From positions 33,535 to 97,534 of the forward strand of contig JAFGBU010000040.1 of assembly GCA_016932995.1 (NCBI GenBank): 64,000 nt of DNA, written 5' to 3'. Under the pieces are notes generated by a model, which had not been told where the DNA came from, did not search any database, and saw nothing but the letters and a program-made list of their open reading frames with translations. Position numbers and translations under genes: made by a program. Shown here piece after piece: positions 30,043 through 37,955 of the stretch. The stretch comes from Desulfovibrionaceae bacterium (GTDB lineage: Bacteria > Desulfobacterota > Desulfovibrionia > Desulfovibrionales > Desulfovibrionaceae). Numbering within the stretch: position 1 is the stretch's first letter; every line of letters starts with the position of its first letter.

Positions 30043-30121
30043 GCGTGAATCTCCCGGATCTTGCCCATCACGACCCATGGCATATGGCATTGTCCCGGGC
30101 CTGATGCCAAAGCCGGAACCT

Positions 30122-30151
30122 TTGACAAGGCCGGTCTTTTAAACGCATTAT
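30122..30151 (+). promoter_or_regulatory. Candidate sigma-70 promoter of the ZnuA-like gene
   Basis: A perfect TTGACA at 30122 is separated by 18 bases from CATTAT, which matches four of six consensus bases. The start codon follows about 35 bp later. I did not recognise a Zur box. Confidence 0.6.
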
Positions 30152-30185
30152 CCATGCCTCGATCATTAGCCATGGGAGAAGGCCC

Positions 30186-31052
30186 ATGAAACGCCTCTTT
30201 CTTGTCCTCGCCCTTGTCTGCCTCACGGCCGCCCCGATCCCCGGCCAGGCCGGGGGCAAACTTCGCCTGGCCGTGAGCATCGCGCCCCAGAAGTACCTTG
30301 TCGAGCGCCTGGGCGGCGACCTGGTCCGGACAACGGTCATGCTCCCGGCCGGGGCCAGCCCGGCCGTGTACGAGCCCAGGCCCTCGCAGATGCTCGAGAT
30401 CTCCGACGCGCGCGCCTACTTGGCCATAGGCGTGCCCTTTGAGCGCGCCTGGCTGCCCAGGATGCTCTCGGCCAACCCCAGGACCGAGCTCTGGCGCATG
30501 GACCAGGACGTGCCCAAAAAGACCCTGCCCGGCAGCGGCAGCGCGGACCGGGGCCAGGGCGTCCCGGACCCGCACATCTGGCTCTCCCCGCCCCTGGCCA
30601 GGATCATGGCCGACAACGTGCTTGCGGCGCTGTCCGAAATCGACCCGGAAAACGCCCGGACCTACGCCGCCAACCACGCCTCCCTGGTCCGGGACATCGA
30701 GGCCCTGGACCGGGACATCCGGGCCATATTCGCGGGCGTCGACCCGGCCAAGAGGCGGTTCATGGTCTTTCACCCGGCCTGGGGCTACTTCGCCGAGGCC
30801 TACGGCCTGACCCAGATACCCATCCAGGCCGAGGGCAAGGAGCCCGGCCCGAGGACCCTGGCCGGGCTCATATCCGAGGCCAAAAACCTGGGCGTGCGGG
30901 TGATCTTTGTCCAGCCCGAGTTCTCGGAGCGCAGCGCAGAGGTCATCGCCCGGGCCATCGGCGGCCGGGTCCAGGCCGCGGACCCCCTGGCCCCGGACTG
31001 GCTGGAGAACCTGAAACAGGTGGCCGGGGCCTTCAAATCGGCCCTGAGATAG
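30186..31052 (+). CDS. ZnuA-like zinc ABC transporter substrate-binding protein
   Basis: Periplasmic cluster A-I metal-binding protein of 288 residues with a Sec signal peptide (RLFLVLALVCLTAAPIPGQA). Family landmarks include IAPQKYLVERLGGD, GASP-VYEPRPSQM, PDPHIWLSPP, MVFHPAWGYFA and AADPLAPDW. Of the usual ligands, His in PHIW, His in FHPAWG and the C-terminal Asp are present, but the first His (GASPHxYEP in ZnuA) is Ala here. The family's His-rich loop is missing. No ABC permease or ATPase is adjacent, so it is an orphan, possibly working with a distant ZnuBC or as a metal sensor. It faces zupT. Confidence 0.85.
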   Translation: MKRLFLVLALVCLTAAPIPGQAGGKLRLAVSIAPQKYLVERLGGDLVRTTVMLPAGASPAVYEPRPSQMLEISDARAYLAIGVPFERAWLPRMLSANPRTELWRMDQDVPKKTLPGSGSADRGQGVPDPHIWLSPPLARIMADNVLAALSEIDPENARTYAANHASLVRDIEALDRDIRAIFAGVDPAKRRFMVFHPAWGYFAEAYGLTQIPIQAEGKEPGPRTLAGLISEAKNLGVRVIFVQPEFSERSAEVIARAIGGRVQAADPLAPDWLENLKQVAGAFKSALR

Positions 31053-31128
31053 CCGCCGCGCCTTTGTGGACGGGACGGGCCGCCAAGTGATATCCCTCGC
31101 TGAGCATGGGACACCGGACGGAAGACGC

Positions 31129-32805
31129 ATGATCCTGGGCATAGACGTGGGCGGCACGCACACCGACGCCGTGGCCGTGGACCTGGGCTCGGGCCGGATC
31201 GCCGCGGCCTGCAAGGTCCCGACCGACCACGAGGACCTGCTCTCGTCCATCGTCGCGGCCCTGACCGACATCCTGGGCCAGGTGGACAAGGCCTCGGTCA
31301 GCCAGCTCAACCTGTCCACGACCCTGGCCACCAACGCCATCGTCCAGGGCAAGACCGAGGACGTGGGCCTGCTGGTCTCGGCCGGCCCGGGCATCGACCC
31401 GGACAACTACATGCTCTGCAGGGACTACCACGTCCTGCCCGGGGCCATAGACCACCGGGGCTTCGAGACCAGGCGCCTGGACCCAGGGGAGCTGGACCGG
31501 GCCGTGGCCGCCTGCCGCGGCCACGGCTGCCGGGTGTTCGCCGCGGTGGGCAAGTTCTCGGTGCGCAACCCGGTGCACGAAAACGCCATCCGCAGGCAGG
31601 TCAACAAGTCCGGGCCCGCGGACTTCGTGACCGCGGGCCACGAGCTGGGCGGCAGGCTGAACTTCCCCCGGCGCATAGCCACGGCCTACTTCAACTGCGC
31701 GGTCTGGCGGCTGTACAACACCTTTGCCGACGCCGTGCACGAGGCCCTGGACAGGCTCGGGCTCGGGCACGTGGCCGTGAACGTGCTCAAGGCCGACGGC
31801 GGGACCTCGCCCTTTGTCCTGTCCAGGAGGCTCCCGGTCCAGTCCATATTCTCGGGCCCCGCGGCCAGCGTCATGGGCATCATCGCCCTGTGCGACATAA
31901 ACTTCGACTCGATCATCCTGGACATCGGCGGCACGACCACGGACATCGCGGTGTTCGCCTCGGGCGCGCCCCTGGTGGAGCACGACGGCATCCACATCGG
32001 CTCGCACCCGACCCTGGTCAGGGCGCTCAAGGTCCGGTCCATCGGCATCGGCGGCGACTCGGCCGTGTACGTGATCGGGGATCTGGTGCGCGTCGGCCCC
32101 AACCGGCTCGGGCCCTGCCTGGCCGCCGGAGGCCGGCACCCGACCCTGACCGACGCCCTGAACTGCATCGGGGCCTGCGCCCACGGCGACGTGCAGGCCT
32201 CGCAGCAGGGCCTGGCCGCGTTCGCCCAGGAGCGCTCCCTGAGCAGGGAGGCGCTCGCCCAAAAGGCCGTGGACTTCGCCGCCCGGGCCATCAAGGACGA
32301 GGTCCGGGACCTGGTCCGGGAGATCAACGAGCGGCCGGTGTACACCATCCACGAGCTCCTGGAGGGCCAGCGCATCGTGCCGCGCAAGATATACATCATG
32401 GGCGGGCCGGCCCAGGCCATGCGCCAGGCCGTGTTCCAGGCCTTCAGCCTGTCCGTGGAGGTCCCCGGGGAGGCGGCCGTGGCCAACGCCGTCGGCGCGG
32501 CCCTGACCAGGATCACCAGGGGCATAGAGCTGTTCGCGGACACCGAAAAAGGGGCCATGTTCATCCCCGCCCTGGGGCACCGCGAAAACGTGCCCCGGAC
32601 CTACGGCCTCAAGGACGCCGAGCGGGACATAAAGAACCAGCTGCTCGGGCACCTGGCCGAGCTCGGGGCCCCGGCCGACGCCTCGGCCTTCCAGATCACC
32701 CAGGCCTCGTGCTTCAACATGGTCAAGGACGCGGCCCTGAGCGGCAAGAACATCCGGGTCAAGTGCCAGATAACGCCCGGCGTGGTCAGGACCCTGCGGA
32801 GGTAG
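31129..32805 (+). CDS. Hydantoinase/oxoprolinase-family protein
   Basis: 558-residue protein of the actin-like ATPase fold used by HyuA and 5-oxoprolinase. ATP-site motifs are visible: ILGIDVGGTHTDAVAVD at the N-terminus, NLSTTLATNAIVQGK, and DIGGTTTDIAVFASG near residue 265. It is shorter than HyuA/acetone carboxylase subunits (about 690) and there is no HyuB partner. The ATG at 31129 follows GGAAG. Its stop is two bases before the start of the deacetylase-fold gene, whose RBS lies inside its last codons, so the pair is translationally coupled. The substrate is unknown. Confidence 0.8.
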   Translation: MILGIDVGGTHTDAVAVDLGSGRIAAACKVPTDHEDLLSSIVAALTDILGQVDKASVSQLNLSTTLATNAIVQGKTEDVGLLVSAGPGIDPDNYMLCRDYHVLPGAIDHRGFETRRLDPGELDRAVAACRGHGCRVFAAVGKFSVRNPVHENAIRRQVNKSGPADFVTAGHELGGRLNFPRRIATAYFNCAVWRLYNTFADAVHEALDRLGLGHVAVNVLKADGGTSPFVLSRRLPVQSIFSGPAASVMGIIALCDINFDSIILDIGGTTTDIAVFASGAPLVEHDGIHIGSHPTLVRALKVRSIGIGGDSAVYVIGDLVRVGPNRLGPCLAAGGRHPTLTDALNCIGACAHGDVQASQQGLAAFAQERSLSREALAQKAVDFAARAIKDEVRDLVREINERPVYTIHELLEGQRIVPRKIYIMGGPAQAMRQAVFQAFSLSVEVPGEAAVANAVGAALTRITRGIELFADTEKGAMFIPALGHRENVPRTYGLKDAERDIKNQLLGHLAELGAPADASAFQITQASCFNMVKDAALSGKNIRVKCQITPGVVRTLRR

Positions 32806-32807
32806 AA

Positions 32808-34127
32808 GTGCTCAAGGCAGGCAAGAGACTCGGGGTCGTGTTCTTCCCGGCCTACGACTGGAGCATCTCGCCCACCCACCCGGAGCGCGAGGAGCGGCTG
32901 CTCTACACCCAGGACCAGCTCAAGGAGGAGGGGCTCTTCGACACCGAGGGCGTGCGCGAGTACAAGCCCAAGGTGGCCTCGCGCGAGGACGTGGAAAGGG
33001 TCCACTTCTGCTTCCCGGACGTGGACGCCGTGGCCACGCGCTCGCACCTGATCTCGGCCGGCGGGGCCATGACCGCGGCCGGGCTGGTCATGGAGGGCGA
33101 GCGGGACCGGGCCTTTGCCCTGGTCAGGCCGCCCGGGCACCACGCCATGAAGGTCGTCCACGGCTCGCGCGGCTTCTGCAACATCAACATCGAGGCGGTG
33201 ATGATCGAGTGGGTCCGCGAGAACTACGGGCCCAAGCGCATCGCCGTGGTCGACACCGACTGCCACCACGGGGACGGGACCCAGGACATCTACTGGCACG
33301 ACCCGGACGTGCTGTTCATCTCCCTGCACCAGGACGGCCGGACCCTGTACCCGGGCACGGGCTTTCCCAGGGACTGCGGCGGCCCAAAGGCCATGGGCAG
33401 GACGGTGAACATCCCCCTGCCCCCGGGAACCGCGGACGAGGGCTTCCTCATGGTCATGGAGCGCGTGGTCATGCCCATCCTCGAGGACTTCAAGCCCGAG
33501 CTGGTCATAAACTCCGCGGGCCAGGACAACCACTTCTCGGACCCGATAACCAACATGAACTTCTCGGCCCAGGGCTACGCCAGGCTGAGCGAGATGCTCA
33601 AGCCCGACATCGCGGTCCTGGAGGGCGGCTACTCGATCCAGGGCGCCCTGCCCTACGTCAACCTGGGCATCTGCCTGGCCATGGCCGGGCTGGACTACTC
33701 CTGCGTGCGCGAGCCCCAGTACGACCCCAAGGCCCTGGCCCAGGAGCCGCGCCTCAGCGAGTACATCAAGGAGCTCTGCGACCTGGTGCCCGGGGTCTAC
33801 TTCCACCCCCCGGCCGAGTCCCCGGACGGCTTCGAGGCCAAGGGCTGGTTCGTGCGCCACAAGGACATCTTCTATGACACGGACGGGATAAACGAGGCCC
33901 AGACCGAGTCCCTGCTCTTGTGCGACCACTGCCGGGGCCTGGTGAAGTACGAGTCGCGCTCGAGCAAGAACCCGCCCTGCCTGGGCCTGGACCTGCCGAT
34001 CAAGGCCTGCGACCGCTGCCGGGACATGGCCTACAAGATACTCGAGGAGTCCCAGATAAAGGGCGGCTACCGCTATCTGCAGCTGATCAACAGAAAAGAC
34101 AGGGACTACCTGCGCTACGGGTTCTAG
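32808..34127 (+). CDS. Histone deacetylase-fold protein with Cys-rich C-terminus
   Basis: Zinc-dependent deacetylase/amidohydrolase of the arginase-deacetylase fold (AcuC/HdaH/acetylpolyamine amidohydrolase group), 439 residues. Catalytic stretches: RPPGHHA near 108, DTDCHHGDGTQDIYW near 150 with the metal Asp and His, an AGQDNHFSDP segment and EGGYSI with the transition-state Tyr. A C-terminal extension of about 110 residues holds CDHC and, 35 residues later, CDRC, probably a zinc ribbon not present in AcuC. The GTG start is fixed by GGAGG five bases upstream, inside the preceding gene. Its substrate is unknown; polyamine, protein-lysine or a product of the coupled hydantoinase-like protein are options. 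Confidence 0.85.
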   Translation: MLKAGKRLGVVFFPAYDWSISPTHPEREERLLYTQDQLKEEGLFDTEGVREYKPKVASREDVERVHFCFPDVDAVATRSHLISAGGAMTAAGLVMEGERDRAFALVRPPGHHAMKVVHGSRGFCNINIEAVMIEWVRENYGPKRIAVVDTDCHHGDGTQDIYWHDPDVLFISLHQDGRTLYPGTGFPRDCGGPKAMGRTVNIPLPPGTADEGFLMVMERVVMPILEDFKPELVINSAGQDNHFSDPITNMNFSAQGYARLSEMLKPDIAVLEGGYSIQGALPYVNLGICLAMAGLDYSCVREPQYDPKALAQEPRLSEYIKELCDLVPGVYFHPPAESPDGFEAKGWFVRHKDIFYDTDGINEAQTESLLLCDHCRGLVKYESRSSKNPPCLGLDLPIKACDRCRDMAYKILEESQIKGGYRYLQLINRKDRDYLRYGF

Positions 34128-34138
34128 GCCGAACCGGC

Positions 34139-35467
34139 TCAGTCCGGGCCTTGGCCCTTGGCCGGGCCCGGGACGACCCTGATCTCGGGAAGCTGCCTGA
34201 CGTTCAGGTCGCGCTGGGGGAAGGGTATCTCGATGCCGTGCTCCTTGAGCAGGTCCCAGACCCTAAGGAGCACGTCGCCTCTCACGTTGGCCACCCCGTC
34301 CTCGGGGTCCGTGATCCAGATGCGCAGCTCCAGGTCCAGGCTGGAGTCCCCGAAGCCCATGAGCCGGGCCACGGGCGCGGGGTCCGCAAGGACCCTGGGG
34401 GTCTCGCGCGCGGCCCTTTCCAGGAGCTCCAGGGCCTGCCTGGGGTCCGCGGCGTAGGACACCCCGACCGGCAGCCTGAGCCTGATGTTGCGGTCGCTGT
34501 AGCTCAGGTTGACCACCTCGTTGGTGATCAGGTTCTCGTTGGGGATGAGGTACTCCTTGCCGTCGCGGGTGAGCACGGAGACGAACCTGGCGTTCAGGGA
34601 GTTGATCTTTCCGAAGGTCCCGCCGACCTCGATGACGTCGCCCGGCTTTATGGACTTGTCCATGAGCAGGATGACCCCGGAGACCAGGTTGGAAAAGACC
34701 TTCTGGAGCCCGAAGCCCACGCCCACGCCCACCGCGCCGCTGAACACGGCCAGGCCCGTGAGGTTGAAGCCCACCGCGCTCAGGGCGATGACCGCGGCCA
34801 GGGTGAACAGGCTGAACTTGAGGCCCTTGTGAAACAGGACCTGGACCGAGGGCGAGAGATGCCGGGCGCTGCTGATGCGCGACTCGGCGAAACGGGCCAC
34901 GGCCCCGGCCGCGGCGGTCAGGACCACGGCCAGCAGGGCCCCCTTGATGACCGCCAGGGCCGAGATGTAGGTCTGGCCGAAGCGCAGGCCCACGCCCTCC
35001 AGAAAATCCATGGCCGGGCCGAGCAGCCTGAGGATGTGCAGGGCGGCCAGGGACCATACGAGCCAGGAAACGGTCCTGGCCCAGAACCGGTTGGCCATGA
35101 CCGAGGTCGTCAGCCGGATCACGGCCCAGGCCAGGGCCAGGGCGCAGGCGTCGGTCAGAAGGCCGTGGCGCAGGCCGAGGGCCTTGGCCGCGGCTATGAG
35201 CGGGAGCAGGAAGACCATGAGCGCCGCGGCCGTGGTGGTCCTCTTGAGGCCGCGGATGAGCCCGGCCCGGTACCCGGCCTGGTCCGGGGTCTGGGCCAGC
35301 CTGGCGTCCAGGGCCCGGTTGAGGCGGCGGCCCGCCAGCTTGGCCAGGGCCAGCATCGCGGCCACGGCCCCGGCCTGGATGAGCAGGTCCAGGTTGAACA
35401 GGTTATCAGCGGCCCAGGACCTGACCTGGTCCAGCAGGCCCCGGTGCTCGGAAAAGACTATGTTCAT
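34139..35467 (-). CDS. Mechanosensitive channel, MscS family
   Basis: 442-residue inner-membrane channel of the MscS superfamily, with about five hydrophobic helices before the core. The pore helix GAVGVGVGFGLQKVFSNLVSG is recognisable, followed by the beta domain DKSIKPGDVIEVGG and FVSVLTRDGKEYLIPNENLITNEVVN, then the C-terminal alpha/beta domain. The extra N-terminal helices place it with the larger MscS-like (YbdG/MscM-sized) proteins. It releases solutes on osmotic downshock. It lies 25 bp downstream of ubiA on the same strand and converges on the deacetylase gene. Confidence 0.92.
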   Translation of the reverse strand: MNIVFSEHRGLLDQVRSWAADNLFNLDLLIQAGAVAAMLALAKLAGRRLNRALDARLAQTPDQAGYRAGLIRGLKRTTTAAALMVFLLPLIAAAKALGLRHGLLTDACALALAWAVIRLTTSVMANRFWARTVSWLVWSLAALHILRLLGPAMDFLEGVGLRFGQTYISALAVIKGALLAVVLTAAAGAVARFAESRISSARHLSPSVQVLFHKGLKFSLFTLAAVIALSAVGFNLTGLAVFSGAVGVGVGFGLQKVFSNLVSGVILLMDKSIKPGDVIEVGGTFGKINSLNARFVSVLTRDGKEYLIPNENLITNEVVNLSYSDRNIRLRLPVGVSYAADPRQALELLERAARETPRVLADPAPVARLMGFGDSSLDLELRIWITDPEDGVANVRGDVLLRVWDLLKEHGIEIPFPQRDLNVRQLPEIRVVPGPAKGQGPD

Positions 35468-35492
35468 GCAGCCTCCGTGTTCAACCCCGGCC

Positions 35493-36359
35493 TCAGCCGG
35501 ACAAAAAAAGGTCCAGCCAGACGCCGGCGAACAGGAACACGGCTATGACCCCGTTCAGGGTGAAGAAGGCCGTGTTCACCCTGCTCAGGTCGCGGGCCGA
35601 GATCAGCCCGTGCTCCCAGACCAGTATCACGGCCACCGCCCCGGTGACCAGGAAATAGGCCGCGCCCAGCCCGGCCCCCCAGCCGGCCAGGAAAAAAAAG
35701 ACCGCGGCCAGGACGTGGACCATGGAGGACACGGCCAGGGCGGGCTCCAGGCCGAACCTGGCCGGGATGGACTCAAGGCCCTGGTCCCGGTCGAAGTCCG
35801 CGTCCTGGCCGGCGTAGAGGATGTCGAACCCGGCCACCCACAGGGCCACGCCGCAGAAGTAGAGGACCGCCGGGAGCGTGAACCTCGGGTCCACGCAGAT
35901 CCAGCCGGCCAGGGGCGCCAGGCCCAGGACCGAGCCGAGCACGAAATGGCAGGCCCAGGTGAAGCGCTTGGTGAGGCTGTACAGCCCGGACCAGGCGAGC
36001 GCCGGGACCGCGAGCCCCAGGCAGAGCCGGTTCATGCCCGCGCAGGCGAGCACGAACACCAGGGCCGCGGCCAGGCAGAAGCCCAGGCAAAAGCCCACGC
36101 CCAGCTCGCCGCTGACCAGGGGCCGGCTCTGGGTGCGCGGGTTGAGCCGGTCGTAGCGCAGGTCGAGCAGACGGTTGCAGGTCATGGCAAAGGAGCGCAC
36201 CGCGACCATGGCCAGGGTCAGGAGCAACAGGTTCTCCAGGCCCGGCCGGCCCCTGGCCGCCAGCCAGGCCCCGGCGTAGGCAAAGGGCAGGGCAAAGACC
36301 GAGTGCTCGATCTTGATCATGCGGCAGACCGCGGCCGCGTCGCGCCAAATCCTGTTCAT
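35493..36359 (-). CDS. ubiA: UbiA-family prenyltransferase, MqnP-like
   Basis: Membrane prenyltransferase of 288 residues with about eight hydrophobic segments. The two Asp-rich motifs are present: NRLLDLRYDRLNPRTQSRPL in loop 2-3 and ILYAGQDADFDRDQGLESIP in loop 6-7. The wording of the second fits the 4-hydroxybenzoate-like prenyltransferase branch, which in sulfate reducers serves the futalosine route of menaquinone synthesis (MqnP). Other mqn or ubi genes are not in the window. It precedes mscS by 25 bp and is divergent from the HU gene. Confidence 0.88.
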   Translation of the reverse strand: MNRIWRDAAAVCRMIKIEHSVFALPFAYAGAWLAARGRPGLENLLLLTLAMVAVRSFAMTCNRLLDLRYDRLNPRTQSRPLVSGELGVGFCLGFCLAAALVFVLACAGMNRLCLGLAVPALAWSGLYSLTKRFTWACHFVLGSVLGLAPLAGWICVDPRFTLPAVLYFCGVALWVAGFDILYAGQDADFDRDQGLESIPARFGLEPALAVSSMVHVLAAVFFFLAGWGAGLGAAYFLVTGAVAVILVWEHGLISARDLSRVNTAFFTLNGVIAVFLFAGVWLDLFLSG

Positions 36360-36496
36360 CGACCCGCCTGAAACGGCCCCAAGCCCGGGCCGGGATTGAC
36401 CCTGTCCATACCCTTTTCGGTTTTCACTTGCAATTTCCGTCTGTTCTGGCGCATGATTTCATAATCGGCAGCCAATCTCAACAAAAGGAAGCTTCC

Positions 36497-37051
36497 ATGA
36501 CCAAGGACAGGGTAGTGAGCCAGATGCAGCGCTTGGCCGGTCTGGCCACAAAAGCCGAGGCGGAAAAAGCCCTTGAGGCCATACTTTCATCCATCCGCGA
36601 GGGCCTGGACCGGGGCGAGCCGGTGATCATCCGTCCCTTCGGGACCTTCAGGGTGGTCAAGCGCGCGGCCAGGAAGGGGCGCAACCCCCGGACCGGCCAG
36701 AGCCTGGACATCCCGGCCCGCAACCAGGTCCGCTTCCAGCCGGGCCAGGGCCTTAAGCAGAGCGCCGCCTACACCGACTGGCCCGCTTACCTGAACGCCC
36801 AGCTCGGGGAGATCAAGTCCGCGCTGGACAAGTACGCGGCCAAGGCCAAGGCGGGCGAGCTCGGGGCCGAGGCCAAAAGCTACGCCCAGGCCAAAATCAA
36901 GCGGCTGGCAAGCGGCGTCGAGGAGGCCAGGGCCAGGCTCAAGCAGCTCTCCTCCCACGGCGGCGAGGCCTTGGGCGAGATCGGCCGGGGCCTGGAAAAC
37001 GCCTTTGCCGAGCTCAAGGCCGCGTTCAGAAAGGCCAAGGACAAGTTCTAG
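36497..37051 (+). CDS. HU-family DNA-binding protein with long helical tail
   Basis: 184-residue protein. Residues 1-90 are an HU/IHF domain: TKDRVVSQMQRLAGLATKAEAEKALEAI, then RPFGTFRVVKRAARKGRNPRTGQ with the DNA-inserting arm (NPRTG), and VRFQPGQGLKQ. The remaining 90 residues are Ala/Lys/Glu-rich and almost entirely helical in pattern, with 11-residue-like periodicity (ALDKYAAKAKAGELGAEAKS) and no Pro. Ordinary HU has about 90 residues, so the protein is double length. The ATG at 36497 has AAGGA eight bases upstream. It is flanked by ubiA and ydcZ, unrelated genes. The tail may be a coiled-coil or lipid/protein-binding module. Confidence 0.85.
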   Translation: MTKDRVVSQMQRLAGLATKAEAEKALEAILSSIREGLDRGEPVIIRPFGTFRVVKRAARKGRNPRTGQSLDIPARNQVRFQPGQGLKQSAAYTDWPAYLNAQLGEIKSALDKYAAKAKAGELGAEAKSYAQAKIKRLASGVEEARARLKQLSSHGGEALGEIGRGLENAFAELKAAFRKAKDKF

Positions 37052-37057
37052 GGATAC

Positions 37058-37501
37058 CTAAAACCGCTCGACCAGAACGGCCCCGGCCACCAGCATCAGC
37101 GCGCCCAGGACCCTGAGCGCGCTGGCCTCGCGCAGCGCGTAGCCCACCAGGCCGAAGTGGTCCAGGACCAGGGAGGCCGCAAGCTGGCCCGCGATGAGCC
37201 AGGCCATCATGCTCGCGGCCCCCAACCTCTCGGCCAGGAAGATGGTCGCGGCCACGAAGAACGCGCCCAGCAGGCCGCCGCTCCCCAACCACCAAGGGCC
37301 GTGGCCCATAGCCCCGACATTGGCCAGGGGCAGTCCCAGGACCAGGCACAGGGCCAACAGGGCCAAAAAGCCGATCCCGAAATTGACCGTGGCCGCCTGG
37401 ATCGGACCGGCCAGGACGTGCCCCAGGCGCACGTTGACCCCGGCCTGCAGGGGCATCAGGGTCCCGACCGAAAGGGCCAGGACGATCAACAGTGCTCGCA
37501 T
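37058..37501 (-). CDS. YdcZ/DUF606 DMT-family membrane protein
   Basis: 147-residue membrane protein with about five hydrophobic segments, matching the DUF606 (YdcZ) branch of the drug/metabolite transporter superfamily: PLQAGVNVRLGHVLAGPIQAATVNF, then GGLLGAFFVAATIFLAERLGAAS. The size corresponds to one half of a ten-helix DMT transporter, so it should act as a dimer. Substrate unknown. It converges on the HU gene with six bases between and is divergent from the dksA-like gene. Confidence 0.85.
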   Translation of the reverse strand: MRALLIVLALSVGTLMPLQAGVNVRLGHVLAGPIQAATVNFGIGFLALLALCLVLGLPLANVGAMGHGPWWLGSGGLLGAFFVAATIFLAERLGAASMMAWLIAGQLAASLVLDHFGLVGYALREASALRVLGALMLVAGAVLVERF

Positions 37502-37682
37502 GGCCCAAGACTAACCCGCTTCCCGGGCCGGGTCCACTGCCTTGCGGGCCGTTTTTCCAGACTTTTTCAAGACCTTGGGCCGCCACGGGCCAAGGTGCGC
37601 AAAAAACCAAGGCCCAACAGGGGGTTGCTTTTTCCCCGGCTTTCTGTATGTACTCTCTTCGAACAAAGCGGCCGGGGGCAGA

Positions 37683-37949
37683 ATGAACGAGAAAGACAGA
37701 TCGCGGCTCAGGGAGCACCTGGACAAGGTCAGGCTCAAGGGCCGCGGCCGCGGCCCGGCCGGACGTGGGCCCGGGCCCAGCAAGTGGATCGTGGAGGCCG
37801 CGCTCAAGCGCCTGGACGCCGAGGACTACGGGGTGTGCATCGAGTGCGGCCGGGAAATCGACCTCGCCCGGCTCAAGGACCAGCCCCTGTCCGCCCTGTG
37901 CGCATCCTGCCAGCAAAAAATCGAGGACTACCTCGTGTCCTGCGGCTAA
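37683..37949 (+). CDS. DksA/TraR-family zinc-finger protein
   Basis: 88-residue protein with a basic N-terminus (KGRGRGPAGRGPGP) and a C-terminal C4 zinc finger: CIECGREI and, 21 residues on, CASCQQKI, the DksA/TraR signature. It is shorter than DksA (about 150) and lacks its long coiled coil, so it resembles TraR and the small DksA-like proteins that enter the RNA polymerase secondary channel. GGGGG precedes the ATG at 37683. It converges on tyrS with six bases between. Confidence 0.85.
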   Translation: MNEKDRSRLREHLDKVRLKGRGRGPAGRGPGPSKWIVEAALKRLDAEDYGVCIECGREIDLARLKDQPLSALCASCQQKIEDYLVSCG

Positions 37950-37955
37950 GCAGCC

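Noticed and set aside
31890..32807. Upstream extension of the deacetylase frame
   Set aside because: It is an out-of-frame shadow of the hydantoinase-like gene; the true start is the GTG at 32808 with GGAGG.
36428..36465. Promoter of the HU gene from TTGCAA and CATAAT
   Set aside because: The spacing is 26 bases, too long for sigma-70, and no sigma-54 -24/-12 pair fits.
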